A stretch of 64,000 nucleotides of DNA from Nereocystis luetkeana (Eukaryota > Sar > Phaeophyceae > Laminariales > Laminariaceae). Positions 11,801-26,800 of the stretch are shown piece by piece (positions within the stretch are counted from its first letter, which is position 1; the number at the start of each line of letters is the position of its first letter). Below the pieces are notes generated by a model. It made no database searches and had not been told where the DNA came from. It worked only from the letters and a program-made list of their open reading frames with translations. The position numbers were made by a program, and so were the translations under genes. Location of the stretch: positions 6,900,157 through 6,964,156 of the forward strand of contig JARUPZ010000023.1 of NCBI GenBank assembly GCA_031213475.1. The letters run 5' to 3'.

Positions 11801-14800
11801 TTGGTCATTGGTTGTTCATTGGTTCTGTATCGATTTTTCGTTCATGTTTTGTTGCTTTGTTGTTGATTGTTACTTGGATTGGTCATTGCTTGCCCACTGC
11901 GTTGATTGTCCCTTCTGGTTGTTTTTCTAAGTGTTCCTTTATTCTCAATTTTATCGATTTGATGGATCGATTTGGCTGATTGATTGGGTTTGTCGACGGT
12001 GGCGAAACGGAAACAACAAAACGACGGCGGCGAAACAGGCGAGCGTCGGGCGGTGACGCTGAACACCCACAAGAGGTGCTCCATCAAGTCCCTCCCGAAT
12101 CACCTCGTCATACACCTCAAGCGCTTCGACTTTGACTTCGACACCATGCAGCAGACCAAGGTGGGCCGACACCATGACATAGGAGAGTGTAGAGTGCAGA
12201 GTCACGGTCGAGCGACGCGCGGTCTATTACGTGCTTGAGGTCCGCTTACTGAATACGGCACCTGGTATGGGTGGCGGGTTGCCGAGTTTTATGTGCACAA
12301 CTTTTCAGCGATCTATATCTGGAGCTACAACTAAATTCAGTGGCTATAGATGTACAATATACATGTACAATGGGTGTATCATGACCGGGCGAGAGGCAGA
12401 ATGCCACGGTCTCAGTGAAGCTTGGCGAAGGTGCCGTCGAGCCACCCACCCCTATGTACTGCTGTACCGACTTAGTGAAGATTCAGTAGGCTCGCGCCGT
12501 CTGTAGGTACTACTGGTGTCTAGTGGAGGGTGCAGTCGAATGGCTTCGACGGCCGGCTTGCTGCGAGATGAGGCTCGTACGAGCTGTTAACTAGACTATA
12601 TCAAAGATATTCCTGAGGGCCATGGCGTGTTCAAAGCTCATGCGAAACGCGTGCCACGAGGAAGACGCCCCCGCCCCCTATCTAGTGCTGCTGCAGTATT
12701 AGTAGCAGTGCTTCTACCCTATCTACTGGTACTGTAGCAGTGCTTCCACCCTCTCTCACCAACCACAGTTTTACGAAAACGCCTTCTTGATATTTTTAGA
12801 CCTTTTGACCTATTGACAGTTTCGGCAAAAACGATTGGCATATCTTTTCTTTGTACATTGTATCGGAAATGTATCGAATTTTTACTATCAATCATTTTGA
12901 GTCGAAGCTGTGCCAACCCGTAAACACTCGTATTGGTATTACCACTACCGCCCTCCATCGTGCCCACGCTGCCTGTTGGCAGATCAACGATCGCCTGGAG
13001 TTTCCGTTCGAGCTGAACATGTACCCCTACACCAAGGAAGGTCGCGCTGCAGCCACCGCTGGCGAAGCCCGCGTGGAGAGACGAGACGAGAACGGGGGTA
13101 GTGCCGGTGGTGGTGTCAACAATCTCCCGGAGGTGAGCGGGGTATAAAGCACCTCTAACCTACTACTGCAGATCCTGTATCTGCCGTTATTAGAGGCTGT
13201 GCCGAGCCGTGTGGTAAGATATCTCCCCCGGCAAGCATGCGAGCTAGACTAGAGCCTTTTCATACAGATTTCACTCGGCAAACGGACATACATGATCTAT
13301 AGATACATCGTGCAGATCAGATCATGTTATTCAGGGACCTTCCACCTCGGAAGATCTAGCTATTAATATATCAGTATTTATTAATATGTCATTAAATGGG
13401 TAGCTGATCTGTTCGACATGCGCAGTAAGAAAAGAAAGTGCGTTCGGCATCACGTGACCGAAAGACAACGCCCTTGTTCCCGTAACGTTCAAGGGCGACG
13501 GCGGAGGGGGAGAGAAGACGAACGAGTACTACCACTACCACTACCACCTGACGGGAGTGGTGGTGCACATCGGGACGGCCAATTCCGGACACTACTACAG
13601 CTTCATCCGCCCGAGAGATGGTGGCGGCGAGTGGCTGGAGTTGAACGACACGATCGTGTCAGAATTCGACGTAAAGGTAAAACAGTACATCTACAGTAGT
13701 ATGGCGTAACGCATGTTTTTGTAGTCCTGTCCCCCACGCCCCCCCGGTCCACGGTCCACTATTACGGGGGACCATAGTTAATGGAACCTATGGGATACAT
13801 AAAAAACTATATGTTTCGCTATTTTTACTCACAATATTTGGTGCTATTAACCATGGTCCCCCGTAATAGACAACAGCGAGAAAACGATCGCTTTCTTAGG
13901 GGGTTGATGGTGGCCACAAGCGGCGAAAAAGGAAGGGGACAAGATCAACGAAGAGTTTCCATGTAATGTATGAAAACAACGTAATGAGCGCCCAACTGTT
14001 GGTTGCGTCTCTGTTAGGAGTAGGAACGGTGCTCCGTCTCGAAAGGTATGCGTGGTCAATGGTCAAATGACTAAGGCAAGCAGCAAATGAGTACGCCCCC
14101 CCGCCCTTCTATTATATACCTGGTATGTATATATATATTATATAGGTTGGGTTGGCGTCGGTTGGCGACGACGCTGTAACACATGCCTCTCACTACTTGA
14201 GCTTGACAGCCAGGGTACCGTTTGTTTGTTTGTCTGCTTGTTCGTTTGTCTGTTTTTTGGCGGTCACCACGGCTGGCGGTCGAGTTAGATCATTTTTGTG
14301 CGGGGAGAACCTTCCCTCCGCACAAGGGGGGTGATCGTATCACGTAGTGTGTACATGGTGAGGCACCCATGAGGCAGCTACATAGTAAACCCATTGCTGT
14401 CTCTGGAAGTGGCCACACCAGAAATTAAATCAACTCATGGACGCTGTCATCCATATCCAAGAAAATCCGCCTCAAAAGCGGTTCTTAGTAGGATGCAGCT
14501 CACCCTCCATGCGACTCGCCCAACATCTCACGGCGCTTCGCGCTTGGTGCAAGCAATGTCTGCCTGGTCGGTGAAAACCCGACGTGCTCCGTCCCGGCAT
14601 TGTAGGGATGCGCGTGTCTATGGTCATATTACTATGGCCATGCATAATAATGAGTACCCCCTCCGCCCCCTCCCCCCCAACACTCTCATCACCCGGAGTG
14701 CGGTCCAACTCTTTCGGGCTCGCCCCGTGTAAAAATGCGTGTTTGGTACCAGGTATTTGGTTACTGTTCCTCCCTCGAAACTCACGGCTCATCTTCCGCT

Positions 14801-17800
14801 CGCCCTGCGCCACCTTCCCGCTACCGTGCCCTACCGTACTGTATCATACCGTACCATGTCATACCGTACCATGTCATACCATATCATATCATCCCGTACC
14901 ATAACATACCATTGCATCCCGACCATACCACCGCATGCTGTACCATAACGTACCGTTCCGTACCACAACGTAGGATATGGACGCTGAGTGCTTCGGTGGG
15001 GAGGAGAGCACACAGTACGGTGCCTACCCGCGCGGCGGTGGCACCTCATCATCCAACGGCCATCAGCAGCAACAGCAGCAGCAGCAGCAGCAGCACGGAA
15101 ACTCCGCGCCTTCTTCAGGGGCGGGGGGTGGGGTGAAGCGAGAGAAGACACGCAACGCGTTCATGCTTGTCTACGATAGGGCCGTGCCGGATGATGGCCA
15201 GCCTGCTGGCGGCGGCGGGGGGGGGGGGGGGGGAGGAGGACCAGCACCTCCCTCGCCGTTCTCCGATGTCTCCGTCGTCCTCTACATCATCTTCCGTATC
15301 TTCCTCTTCTTTGTCGCCGACCTCTCCACCGACTCCCATCGCGGGCAGTGCCGCCCTGCCTGGCACTGATGCTTCTTTGGTTACGGTGGGCAAGGGCGAT
15401 GATTTGCTGGCCGGGGGGAGGGGTAGGGTCGCGGCGATGGTCGGCGCGCAAGCAGATAGAGGCGTGGACATACAGCGATTCGCGGCGGAGGGAGGAAGGG
15501 GGGCTCGGGGCCGGGAGAGGAGGAAAAGGTTCCAAGCAAAAGTCCCCGCCGTGTTCATGCGCCAGATACACCAGGAGAACTTGGAGTTCTGGAGGTTTGT
15601 GTGGTTGTAAATATCATACAGCAAAAGTGACACCATTGCTTTGTCTCCTGCTAGGCCCAGGCAGGCTCCACCTCCGCGCGTACGCTCGGGTGTCCCGTCA
15701 TGCTCGCACGTACGGGCCTTCGGCGTGGGTTGGGTTGTTCCAGGTCGTGACGGGTTTTATCGCGAAATTAGCTCCCTTCAACACAAGTGGGAGTTTTTTA
15801 CAACCTATTTTCACACCTATGTAGTAATAAACGATATCGGGGTAGCTAACCGGGGTGGAGCGGTTAGCTGTCTCTACCCAAAAGCAGTGCGGCGCGCGAG
15901 GATACAGGCAGCGGTAGTGCTGTGCAAAAAAAACAGCGGCGTCTTGGTATTATAGGAGTGATAACTTCATTGGATATATTGCAGCAAACACTCCTTCGAG
16001 AAGGCCCGGTCCTTTCGCTATTTATGGCGGCGGTGTGCCTGCCGCCTGTATCTGTTTCCGGTAGTGTTGTTGTTCTTGTTGGTCTTCCTTCGCTTCCCAG
16101 GGTGACTACAATCTGGATGCGTGGTGGGCGTGTGTACCTCGGGTTCGGTGTCTGGTGCCGTTGTGCGCGTATGTAGGTGGGTGTAGGGAGGGGTGGGTGG
16201 TGGCTTGGCGCAATCGAGTCGCCGCTCATTCAACGCTCGTGCTTTGCGTGACTGCTGTTGCGTCTAACCCGCCGCTCTCTCGTTTTATCACTTTCAGGCA
16301 GAAAAACGTGCTGGACAAGCTGAACTACACCTTCGTCCGAAAACTCGTCACGGGAAATCAGCCCAAAGGCCAGGAAAAAATATCCGGCGCTGCTTCCCTC
16401 CAGCTCGCCATCAGGTGAGAGAGTGAGCGAGCGAGTGAGCAATCGATCACTCGTCAACCAATCGCTCGAGGCGCCGGCTGGCTGGCTGCACTATTGTCTC
16501 CGTGGGACTTGCCTGAGATGAGCACGCTGCACGTCGATGGAGGTGAAAGTATATATAGCGAATAGACTTCCTCCAACCTTAACCAAACAGCACTCTCATG
16601 GCTTCCCTGTGCGAATGTGGCTTATGCATTAGACCCAGACCAGCTTTTGCTAAGAGATATTTGCTCGAGCGTGCTGATAGCGGCCGCTGCTGTAATTCCT
16701 GCGTGAGCAATATATGCATGAAGGTACACCAGTCAGTAGAGTGATTTGGCCCACTTGTTCATCGTCCAACACGGGCGTTTGCTGCTGCTAAACGTATCCC
16801 GCACTGCGACTAAAAACTACAGTAGGGTGTTTGCGGGAGGCCCATTTATGGTTGGGTTTGGTCCCGCTGCCTCTTTAGATTATTAAAACAGAGCCGTGTT
16901 TGAAACTTCTCGCGAGAACCCAAAGCAGTCAATTCCGTTTTGAAGTGGAAATACATTTTTGGGAATTTGGTATACAGCAAATGGCGAAGTTGAAGTACTC
17001 GCATGCACGGGAAATTGAATACCAACGGCTTCGATGCGAGATGCTGCTTCTGGTGCTTCTGCTGCTGGTGCTGTGCTGCTGCGTGCGTGTACTCTCTGCT
17101 GTATCGCAGTCATACGCAGGGTATCAATCGACGCCATCGGGGCGCGTTGTGCAGTGCGTGCGTGGGGCATGCTGTGCGATGTGCGTGCGGCGCGGTCAAA
17201 CGCCCCAGAGCCCAGAATACTACTTCTTCGCTGACCGCACTACAGCATCATACATAGAGCAGCATCATCAGCAGCTGTCGACAAAGCACACAGCGCTGTG
17301 TCATCGATGATGCAGCCGCACCATGTTAACCCTCCATGCCAACCCTCCTCCGCATGTCGTCGCATGCCTGTGCCGGCCTTCGCGGTGTGGCCTCGCGTTG
17401 ACATGGCCTCGCCCGCGCATGGGCCATGCCTTGGTGAGGTAGCGTGTGTGACACAAACCATCTGCCCTGAGATAGCCCTCCTTCTCGCTGTTGTTGCTGT
17501 GCGCTGTGCGTAGGAAAGGTAGATGCTGGTATTTATTTAGCCCGTGCGATGTGTTCATCCGCCCGGGGCAACTCGCAATGGAAGTGACAGCCTCCCCCCC
17601 CCCTCCGTTATTCCTTCGCCCACCCCCCCCCGCCTATTGCGCTGCCCCCGCCCCCCTTCCCCGACTGTTTGCGCCGCCTGCATACCTGCTTGTCTGCTTG
17701 ACGGTTGCTGCAGGTTTACGCTCGGAACGCTGGTCCAGGCGCGCGAGCGAGAGCTCATGAGCGAGTGCGTGATGTTGCTCACTAGAGACCTTCCCGCACA

Positions 17801-20800
17801 GCCCGACGCGTGCTGCTGGCTGCTGAGCATGCTGCGCAGCGTCCCCGCTACCTTGAAGAAGCTGCTGCTGTCCCCAGAGGACGCCGTTAGGAAGGCGTCG
17901 GGTTCCGTCGTCAATGCGGCACTGAAGGGGGCGATGCTGGCGGCGAGTGCAGCGGGAGACCAGGGCGGAAGGGAGGCGGAGGATGCTTACCTCGCCGCGT
18001 ACACGGCGGTGGCAAAGGCGGAGGTGGATGCGGCGGACATGGAAGGGGAGGAGGGGGAGCGAGAAGACGAAGGTAGCTCCAGGGGTAGCTCGAGTTCGAC
18101 CGAGGAAGAGCCTGCGGCGGTGGCTGTGGAACACCGACCTACTCCCCCGGGGGAGGGAGGGGTGGGGGACGGTCGACTGGTGAAGCGAACGGTGTGTGGA
18201 CGGTGCGCGGAACGGCGTGGGGTGGAGTGTGGGTGTGTCCAGAACCTCTCACGTTCCGGCGACTTTTTTTGGTGACAAACTAGTCAGAAGTACTGTAGAG
18301 TTTGGATCATTTTTGCGGTGATATTAACCGTAATTTATTTTCAAGGCGTATGACATCGGGATACGAGTAACGAATAACAGTTGTGCGATCAGGTCTTGTC
18401 ACGGTGTGCTTCGTGAACACTACAGTTGTGAGGCAGTTGTAGGCCCTGTTGTTTTCATGGTCGGTAGTTTGCCGGGACCACACAGGCTCTGCTTGCGAGA
18501 ACAAATTGTTAACGAGATGTCTCTTTCTGGTGGTGGTGGTTGCCTCGATGGCTCATATATAGCTGTCATACCAGCTTCCTCGTGCATTATTTGTACGTCG
18601 AAAAATGTTTTACCGGCGGGGGCTGCCTTCCTACCTCACCGGCTGTGGCGTTAAATATCACCGCCCTTGGTCAATGTGCTGCATCTTCTTGCCAGCATCT
18701 ACTATTACCCTCACTGCCCCCTCCTCCCCCCGCCCCTGTCCTGTCCTCCCCTCCCCCCTCCCCCTCCCCTCTCCTCCCCTCCCCCCTCCCCCTCCCCGTG
18801 CCTGCTCGACCCTTGCGGTTGGCCGCCTTGGGCACTGGGCAGGGACTGGTGACGCTCTTCAGTGGAGGAAGAGAAGCTTCCTTGCCGTCCCAGCCTCATC
18901 AACGGGTGGGTAATGCCGACCGCACGGAGGAAGAGTGGAAGCAAGACTTATGCAGGGACAGCAAAAAGGCAACGGCGGCAGCAGCGGTTGTCCGCTTCGT
19001 CGGGGCGTGCCTCGATCTCCTCTCGGTGTCACCGGTGGGTGGCGGCACCGTTTTTCTATGTTTGTTGTCGTGTTTTTTTTGTTTTTTCTTTGTACAGGTA
19101 CTTGTTTTGTACCCGGTATTTGTTTTGTATTTTTTTTAACACCGGTATCTGCTCGAGTTTTTTTTTCACGGCCGGCAAGTTCTGCGGAATGCGTCACGTC
19201 TTCATTCACAGTAGTACTGCTACAAGCGGTAGTAATAGTAACAGCTATGAATACACAATACGTGGATAAAGGTTCCCCTCTGGGACGTGCCTAGGGGAGT
19301 GGCGCAAGAGCGAATTGAAGATCATTCAGCATGCGATATTGTATCATACGCATATGCATGATACAATATCACGACGTTTTGACATATCTGCATATAACTA
19401 TTGTGCATACAGACATGCCCAGTAGACCTTTTGAGAACTGCACCTGCATTTTGGGGGACAAAATACACATACGAATAGTGTGGAGCTGTTACGATTGGCT
19501 GAATCTTTTTTATTGGTTTTCTTGATGATTCCGCCAAACAGTGTACCTGGTATCAAATTTGTCAGTATGTTGATGCATAGTCTGTCACACACGCACAGCG
19601 TTGCCTGCTGATGCTTATGGGCGGCAGTGTTGTATCGTTGTGCTCTGAGCTCATTGCCTGTTATCTACCTGGTATATGTCTGGGCTGTGTGCATGATGGG
19701 GCAAAGAACAGACGGCATTTTACCGGTGCCTACGTACCAAGTTCAAAGTAAGGTCTCTCGTACTGAAACCAGGGAAATCGTATTATTCACTCCCGCCGAA
19801 AAAAACGTTGAGCGCCCGCCACGCGCTCCACACTGCACGGATCGCGCCCGGACCTCGAGCAATGTTGTGTCCGGACGGGCTTCCCGTGTCGGCGTGCTCA
19901 CCCCTTTACCGAAAAGTGCTCATACGAAGAGAAAAGTGGGAAAAAGACGAATTTTTCACAAACACAACTATATACATGTTACATAGAAACGGTGGCAATA
20001 AAAGCAAAAACAACCGAGGCTATCCAAGGGTCGGGTCAAACCCCGCGGGTCGGGTCGGGTCGGGTCGGGTCGGGTAAGGTTGACCCGACCCGATCCAAGA
20101 GAGTTTGGTAACCTCTCGACTGGACCCAACCCGACCCGACCCGTGAGATCTCGAAAACTTCGTGCCCCGACTCGCGCGTCGGTTCTTAACCCGTGAAGAG
20201 CCCTGGAAACATCACGCCTTAGCCGCACAGGTTGTTGAGGTATACCAGGTATAGTCAAGCCAGAACGAATGGAGCTCAACATGCACTGCAAGGTGTGATA
20301 TGATACTCCGTGTTTGCTCACTACTCGCTGTTCACTGGTGCTGGCAACCTGTGAAGCGAAGAAGGGCTCACACTTGAGCGAAGCAGCAATCACGAAAAAA
20401 TCATGCGAGTGTAGAGAGAGCCCGCCTCACCTCACGGTAAAACGAAAATGCGGACCCATATCATACGTATATATCGTGTGACACCAGGTTACCACTATTT
20501 AATATTAATAGGTCTTTCCATTTCCGGACACTACGTAGTGATGGTGTTTCGCAAACTGAAAGCCCCTCTGCTCCACCGTTCTGCTTCTCCTTTGCTCTCT
20601 TGCGCGTCAACAGGGCATTAACGACTCGGACTGGGCACGGAGCAAGCAAATCCTGTTCATCCTCGCCACGGTAGCCGAAGCTGGTCCCTCCGAGCGGTCC
20701 CACCTCCTCTTCCTTGGCACCCTCGGCGCCCTCCTGTCCATGTGTCTGGGCGACGACTCGCCCTACCCAGAGCTCGTCCGCTCACCACGCCCCAGAAGGC

Positions 20801-23800
20801 GGGTGTCCGACGACGGGGGCGTAGACTTATCGTCCCCCGCCTCGCCTCGGCGGTCGTACCGCTCGTTGTTTCGCTCCGCCTCTCCCGTTGCGGAGGTGGT
20901 GGATGAGGACGCAGGAGAGGGGGGGGGTGGGGGCGGGGGGTCGGGTTTGGCCATCGCAGAGCACGTGCGAGGTGCAGCTACTGGGTTCTACGGCGCAACG
21001 AGAGATCTTCGTCAGGTGTGTGAGCTGTTATTGGATGTCCGGGTGCTTGTTTACCGCGTGTGTGGATTGATTGGTGGCGGTGGGACTCTTCGTTTTAGGA
21101 AGATGCAGTCTACGTATATCTAGTACCGCGCATCTTGCAAAGCTGAGTATCGGTTACTCAATCGATCCGCAATCACAGCCGACGTGTACGAGTATCTGTA
21201 TTTTGTTTTTAATGAGATGTAGGGGGAGCACTGGTGGGTGGCAGTAAATATAGGCAGTGGTGCCGTTGGTTTGCTTTTTTTGCTGCCCTGATGTGCTCTT
21301 GTTCCCTTTCTCTTGTTTTTTTCGTCGTGGTCGGTGGCAGCGGAGGTACTGTCCTCTCCTGTCGCGAGGCGAGAAGGAGGCAGGGGGAATAACCTTGGAA
21401 TCTGCTGCAACTATAGCCCGGCCAAGACGCGATAATTGAAGTTTCACCGGAATCCAGTCCTATGAGAAGCTTCGCTATTTGCACTTTTTATGGACCGCCC
21501 CCAAGACTTGGTGCCTTTTGTACGGAAATATCCTATTTTATTATTTTAGGAGATCGCGGTTTGATCCCCTTGGCTGACCGACCCCTACACTAAAATTAGT
21601 ACTAAAGGTCTAACGAGTCCTTGACGTGCCCACAAAGATCAACATGTATCATGCATCATACCGTAACATCTTTGGTTGTAGGTGGTTGAAACGCTTGTCG
21701 TGCTTGAGGCGCTTCTCGTGCTACAAAAAAGACTCTTCTCGCGCATGATATGTTTGGGAATGATGTCAATTGTGGCAGCCGACACCTTTTACCTATCGAC
21801 GATTATGCTTGACTTTTGTCGCGTCAGTAGTGTGGGCATGTCGTCGAAGTTCTGTGCCTTGGATCACGTCAATAGTATAACCTATCGACGATTTTTTTGT
21901 TCTCTTGAATCACGTCATTAGCACGACCTATCGACGACGAGTTTCTTGTGTTTTGAGTCAGGTAATACCTTGACCCATCCACGGTTCTTTCGCTTGATTC
22001 ATGCCAATAGTATTGTGGCTCGCTTGCTCGTATGGTGACAACTAGCACATTAGCCGTCAGGAAAACATGGCCGTCAAACAAAAAGGCTAGGGAGGCACGG
22101 CCGTCAAACCGAATGATCCAAGGCGAGAGATCGCCCCTTTTCCTTTCTTTACTCGTATAACTGTGTAGCCCATGTGGCTAAAGCCTACGGACCGAATCGT
22201 TGTGGTGCGGTGGGACGAACACCCCATTTACAGTACTTGCAGTAGTCTCAACCGTTGTGGTTGCCAAGGTCGAGATTTGCCGGCGTAATGGTTGTGGTGT
22301 GATGAGCAACGAGCAACCCACTTAGTTGGGTCGAGATCTACCGACTATAATCTTTGTGGTGTGGTGCGCAACGAGCAACCCACATACGTTTGCTCGCTGA
22401 ACCGTTTTGTTGATGCCAGGGTCGGGACCTGTCGGGTATTATCGCGGCAATAGCTCCTCTCGTGCTCGCCTCCGAGCTCGCCTGGGCGGACACGGGTGTC
22501 GATGGCGTAGAGTCTGCCGTCGAAAACGGTGGCTTGTCACCGGCTGCCCGGCGGCCGCTGTGGCGGATGAGCGAAGAAGAGCAGCAGGTAGGTGAAGAAA
22601 AAAGTGTATTGCTATCGTATATTTTCCATGATTTGATGTGATTGAGAGCGGTGATTGTGTGATGATTCGTGGCACCAGCGAAACGGCAATCGTGGCAAAT
22701 AGTTACCAGCATACGAAGAATGTTAGGTTGTTGGCCTCGGCGGGGTTTAGCGCGAGGGGATCCATATTGTGGGCACGGGCGACACACAGTTAGTTGGGGA
22801 CGAACCCTACTATTAATAGTCACCCATCGCAATTTCTTGTCTGTGTAGTTTTGTCTGCTCCTTGATTTAGTTGAGACTCTATTTCAGCTGTACGTTATTG
22901 TGCATGCAGGCCACAGCATCCGTGGTGGACCAAAAACCCATCGCAATGTACCAGTATGGTATCCTTGTGCTTTCGTTTGTGTTGAATTAGACGGGGATTT
23001 TATTCCAGCTTTACGTTCAGCACGGACGTTGGGTGTGCTGGATTTCGATGGGTAGACATAGAAAGAACGGTTCAGTGTGAGAGAGCACACAGACTAAACA
23101 AACTACACGCGCAATCGAAGTATCACACGCAGCTTACAAATATATATGAGCTTCGAGGAGATTTCGATCTCACAGCTAAGTTGTACCAGGTATTCTATTA
23201 TTTCAAATGTATTTTGTTGTGTAGGCGGACAACGGCATCCTTTTGGTAAAAGTGATGCCCATTGGTGCCTTGCCGCCACGAAGTTGGTCTCATGAGCCCC
23301 CCCTGCCCCACCCGGGCTCCGTCCTCCGTGTGCGTTCTTGCGATGCCTCGCTACCCCTTGGTCCTGCTCCTCTGTTGCGGTGCGGGAGCAGATGCTGACT
23401 TCGCCAGCGTTTCTGACGCGTCTCATCCGGCTCCTGCGGGAACCGAAGGAGAAGCACCTGCTAGTTCCTTTGCTGCAGCACCTTTGCTGGAGGAATAAGG
23501 TGCGCGCCTGCCCTTTCTTTTCGATTTTCATAACGAACGCTTACGTACATGTTGACTTGAGTTGAGTCGGTTTGTTTATTTCGTGGTTTGTGGTTGATTT
23601 TGTTTTTTGGTCGTGGAACGGAAGAGATCGACACGGACGGGGTAATGAGCACAAGGCAGACAGACAACATACATTCAGGTAGACACAACAGACAGACAGG
23701 CAAACATAAGAGACAGACGGAGATACTCGCAATTATTAGGGAAAGGCGAGAAATAGTACGCCGTGTACAGCTGTCTCGGCATGATGAGGGTTGTGGAACG

Positions 23801-26800
23801 TCGTCGATAATCAGTGGAAACAGGGAGCAGGTAGCAGGGGAGCGAGAGCGTTTGTGGTGTTGTGCCAGTAGCACGGGGGATTCTTTGTGTCCGCTGCGCT
23901 GTCCGTGTATGTATTCATATGGGACGCCGTCGCAATTACTAGGGAAAGGCGAGAAATAGTACGCCGTGTACTGTACAGCTGTCTCGGCATGAGGGTTGTG
24001 GAACGTCGTCGATAATCAGTGGAAACAGGGAGCAGGTAGCAGGGGAGCGAGAGCGTTTGTGGTGTTGTGCCAGTAGCACGGGGGATTCTTTGTATCCGCT
24101 GCGCTGTCCGTGTATGTATTCATATGGGACGCCGCGTTCGAGCCTTCTTCCGAACGTTGCTGCTGGTGGCTGGTTAATTTATTTCTGTTACCCTCGCAAT
24201 GTCTTGCGCAGAAGACCCATGCTTCGATTCAGAGTCCTCCGTCTGCTTCTTTCTCGTTTCTTGCGTGTCGTGAGTCGTGTACGTGGCACTTCGTACAGGT
24301 AGGTTAGGTGGTTAGCCTATGCAAATTGCACCTTTGCTTTGTACACCTGAAAAAAGAATCCCACAATTTTTCCAAGTATTTTACCCTAAAAATATGGGAG
24401 CACTTCTGAGGGAGTTAACACTACACGCGTTGCTACAGTAATAAATAGTTGGTGGTGCTCCCAGGAACTGTTGTAGTGGTGCACCATCCTCCTACCCCTT
24501 ACTGTGCAGCATGCCCAGATATATATATATGTGAACCAGAAGGCCGTTGAGGATAAACCTCCTACGGGCACACACGAGCTGAGCTGGAAAGTAAAACTGA
24601 TGACTGAAACGACTACTTGTTTTCTCCCAGCGGACCCTGGGCTGTTTCTCGCGGAGGCCCTTACTATATTATATTGGTTTCCGTATTTAAGAGTACAAGG
24701 TTCCCCTCCGGAACGTGCCTAGGGGAGTAGCGCAAGAACGAATTGAAGACTATGCATCGTGCGATATTGTATCATACCCATATGATACAATATTACGACG
24801 TTGTGAAATATCTGCATATTATTGCTGTACACATACATACATGTATGTGGAAATTGTGTGGAACTGCTATTTATACCACTATTGACTGAATCGCTTCATA
24901 TAATTTCCTTGATGATTCGCCAAACATTGCATCATATTCCCTCCCCACTGGTTTGTTTCTCACTCATACTGCCCTTTTTTTTGGAGTGTTACCATTCCAT
25001 TTGCCATCTTCTAGTACTACTGTGCAGCTCTCAGTCCAATCATCATACTGCCATCCACATTCAAAGGGTGGCTAGAATCCAATCACTTAAAACACGAAAG
25101 GTGGTATCAATCAGACCTGAATACTTGACAAAATTATATCCACAATAATGCATTCCCCCTTGTGAATGTCTGTTTATTGACTCCTACTAGCCGGCGTTTC
25201 ACCAATTAAATTGTTGATGTTGGCCTAGACTAGAGTGTGGGAGTATGACGTGTGTTCTTGCTGTCCCACACTAATGCCAAGTAACTTGTCTTCTTATATT
25301 GCATTTACAGTCAGTCATTATTGTTGTGTTTTAATTCAATTTGCCTCTGTGTGTGCAGGGAGGGCATTATTCATGCAGAAGAATGAAAAAGCTGACACAA
25401 GTGATCGAATACCACCAATCTCGCATCCAGCCAATTCGCCTTCCCTGCGTATACTCAATTGAATACGCACCAACAACACCCTTTACCCAATTATTGTACC
25501 TGCTATGATATCACAATCGAGTTACACACTGTTGTATCTATCTAGTCACCGTGCGTCCTACTCCGCACCTACATCCCACCCCCACATTATTGCTGTGTTG
25601 TTGGTTGTTGGTGTTAGTTGATGTTGTTGTTGGCCTACGGTGGGAATGTAGTACGTGTCTGTTTCTGTCCCACACTAATTCCACGAGCTTTTTTTCCCCC
25701 CAAAGACTTGGTAGCAGTTCTAAAACGGTTACTATAAGAACGATGGGAATATGAAGCGTCAAGCATGCTTCCAACTGGTCAAGCCCAACACATACAAGCT
25801 ACGTTTCCAATTATATAGAAGAACCGTCAACGCAGTTGCTTATTGCAGTCAGGAGTTTGACGACCTCAAGGCATCTATCACGCGCCTCCTTCCCACTCTT
25901 ATACTTAAGTACTACGAGTATTTCTTTTGTAATTATTTCTTCGTACATACTCCAATACCTCGAGTTTCCAGAGGATTGAGATGGCCAAAATATGGCTCGT
26001 CGAAATGGATTTCAGGCGATGGTCGTAAAAATCACACAGACCATTAAAAACCACGAAATGTTCTCAGCAGTCATACACGAGGGCGCTGACCACACCCGTA
26101 CTTTTTACTGCTGCTGCCATGGTGCCGTAGGGCAAGACTACCGGAGATCACCTTCTCGGCTCAACTATCACATGTTGTGATCTGGCTGCAACAAGTTAGT
26201 TGTGTCATTTTGAGCTGAAATTTAGGAAACATCCTGAGAAACAGGCATCTCATTGGTCCCGGCCTCTACAGTAGTAGCGGCATGGAACAATATTTATTTT
26301 CATAACCGCAGCATGATTTAGTCGTGAAATGAAAAAACGCGGAAGGGGGGAAAATGGAGACCCCCTTCCCTTAAGACCTGAACATTTTTCTTTTTTGTCT
26401 TCAAACTTGCTTTTCCTGTCACGTAGGTACCTGTATTTTTTTGTAACGCTCACAGTTACTCCTGCCAGTCTCTGGCCCCACATATTGTGTCCTTCCGTTT
26501 GTTTATCATCTGTTTTCATTCAAGATATTCCCAGCCTCCCACATTCGCTTCAGATTTACCTCCTTCACTGTGGCCCTACCGCCGCCGTGGGGGCGGGGGG
26601 GCGTATATTCCCTAGTAGTACTATACCTGGTGTTTAACAGGATTTTTGGTGTTTCATTACGGGCGATCCGGAAAGAGACCCTCAGCAATAATTACGGGGG
26701 ACCATAGTTAATAGGACCAAATATTGTTAGTAAAAATGGTTAAATATATAGGTTTTTACGTATACCCTAGGTCCTACTAACTATGTGGTCCCCCGTAATA

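Noticed and set aside
21682-21750. possible USP exon VVETLVVLEALLVLQKRLF
   Set aside because: The acceptor is good but no donor gives a phase compatible with the next exon. It may be chance.
23640-23720. acagacag-type repeats as a CRISPR-like array
   Set aside because: The repeats are a simple (ACAG)n-like microsatellite with no spacers, in a eukaryotic intron.
25751-26180. ORFs resembling protein text
   Set aside because: No splice sites, family or phase link could be shown.
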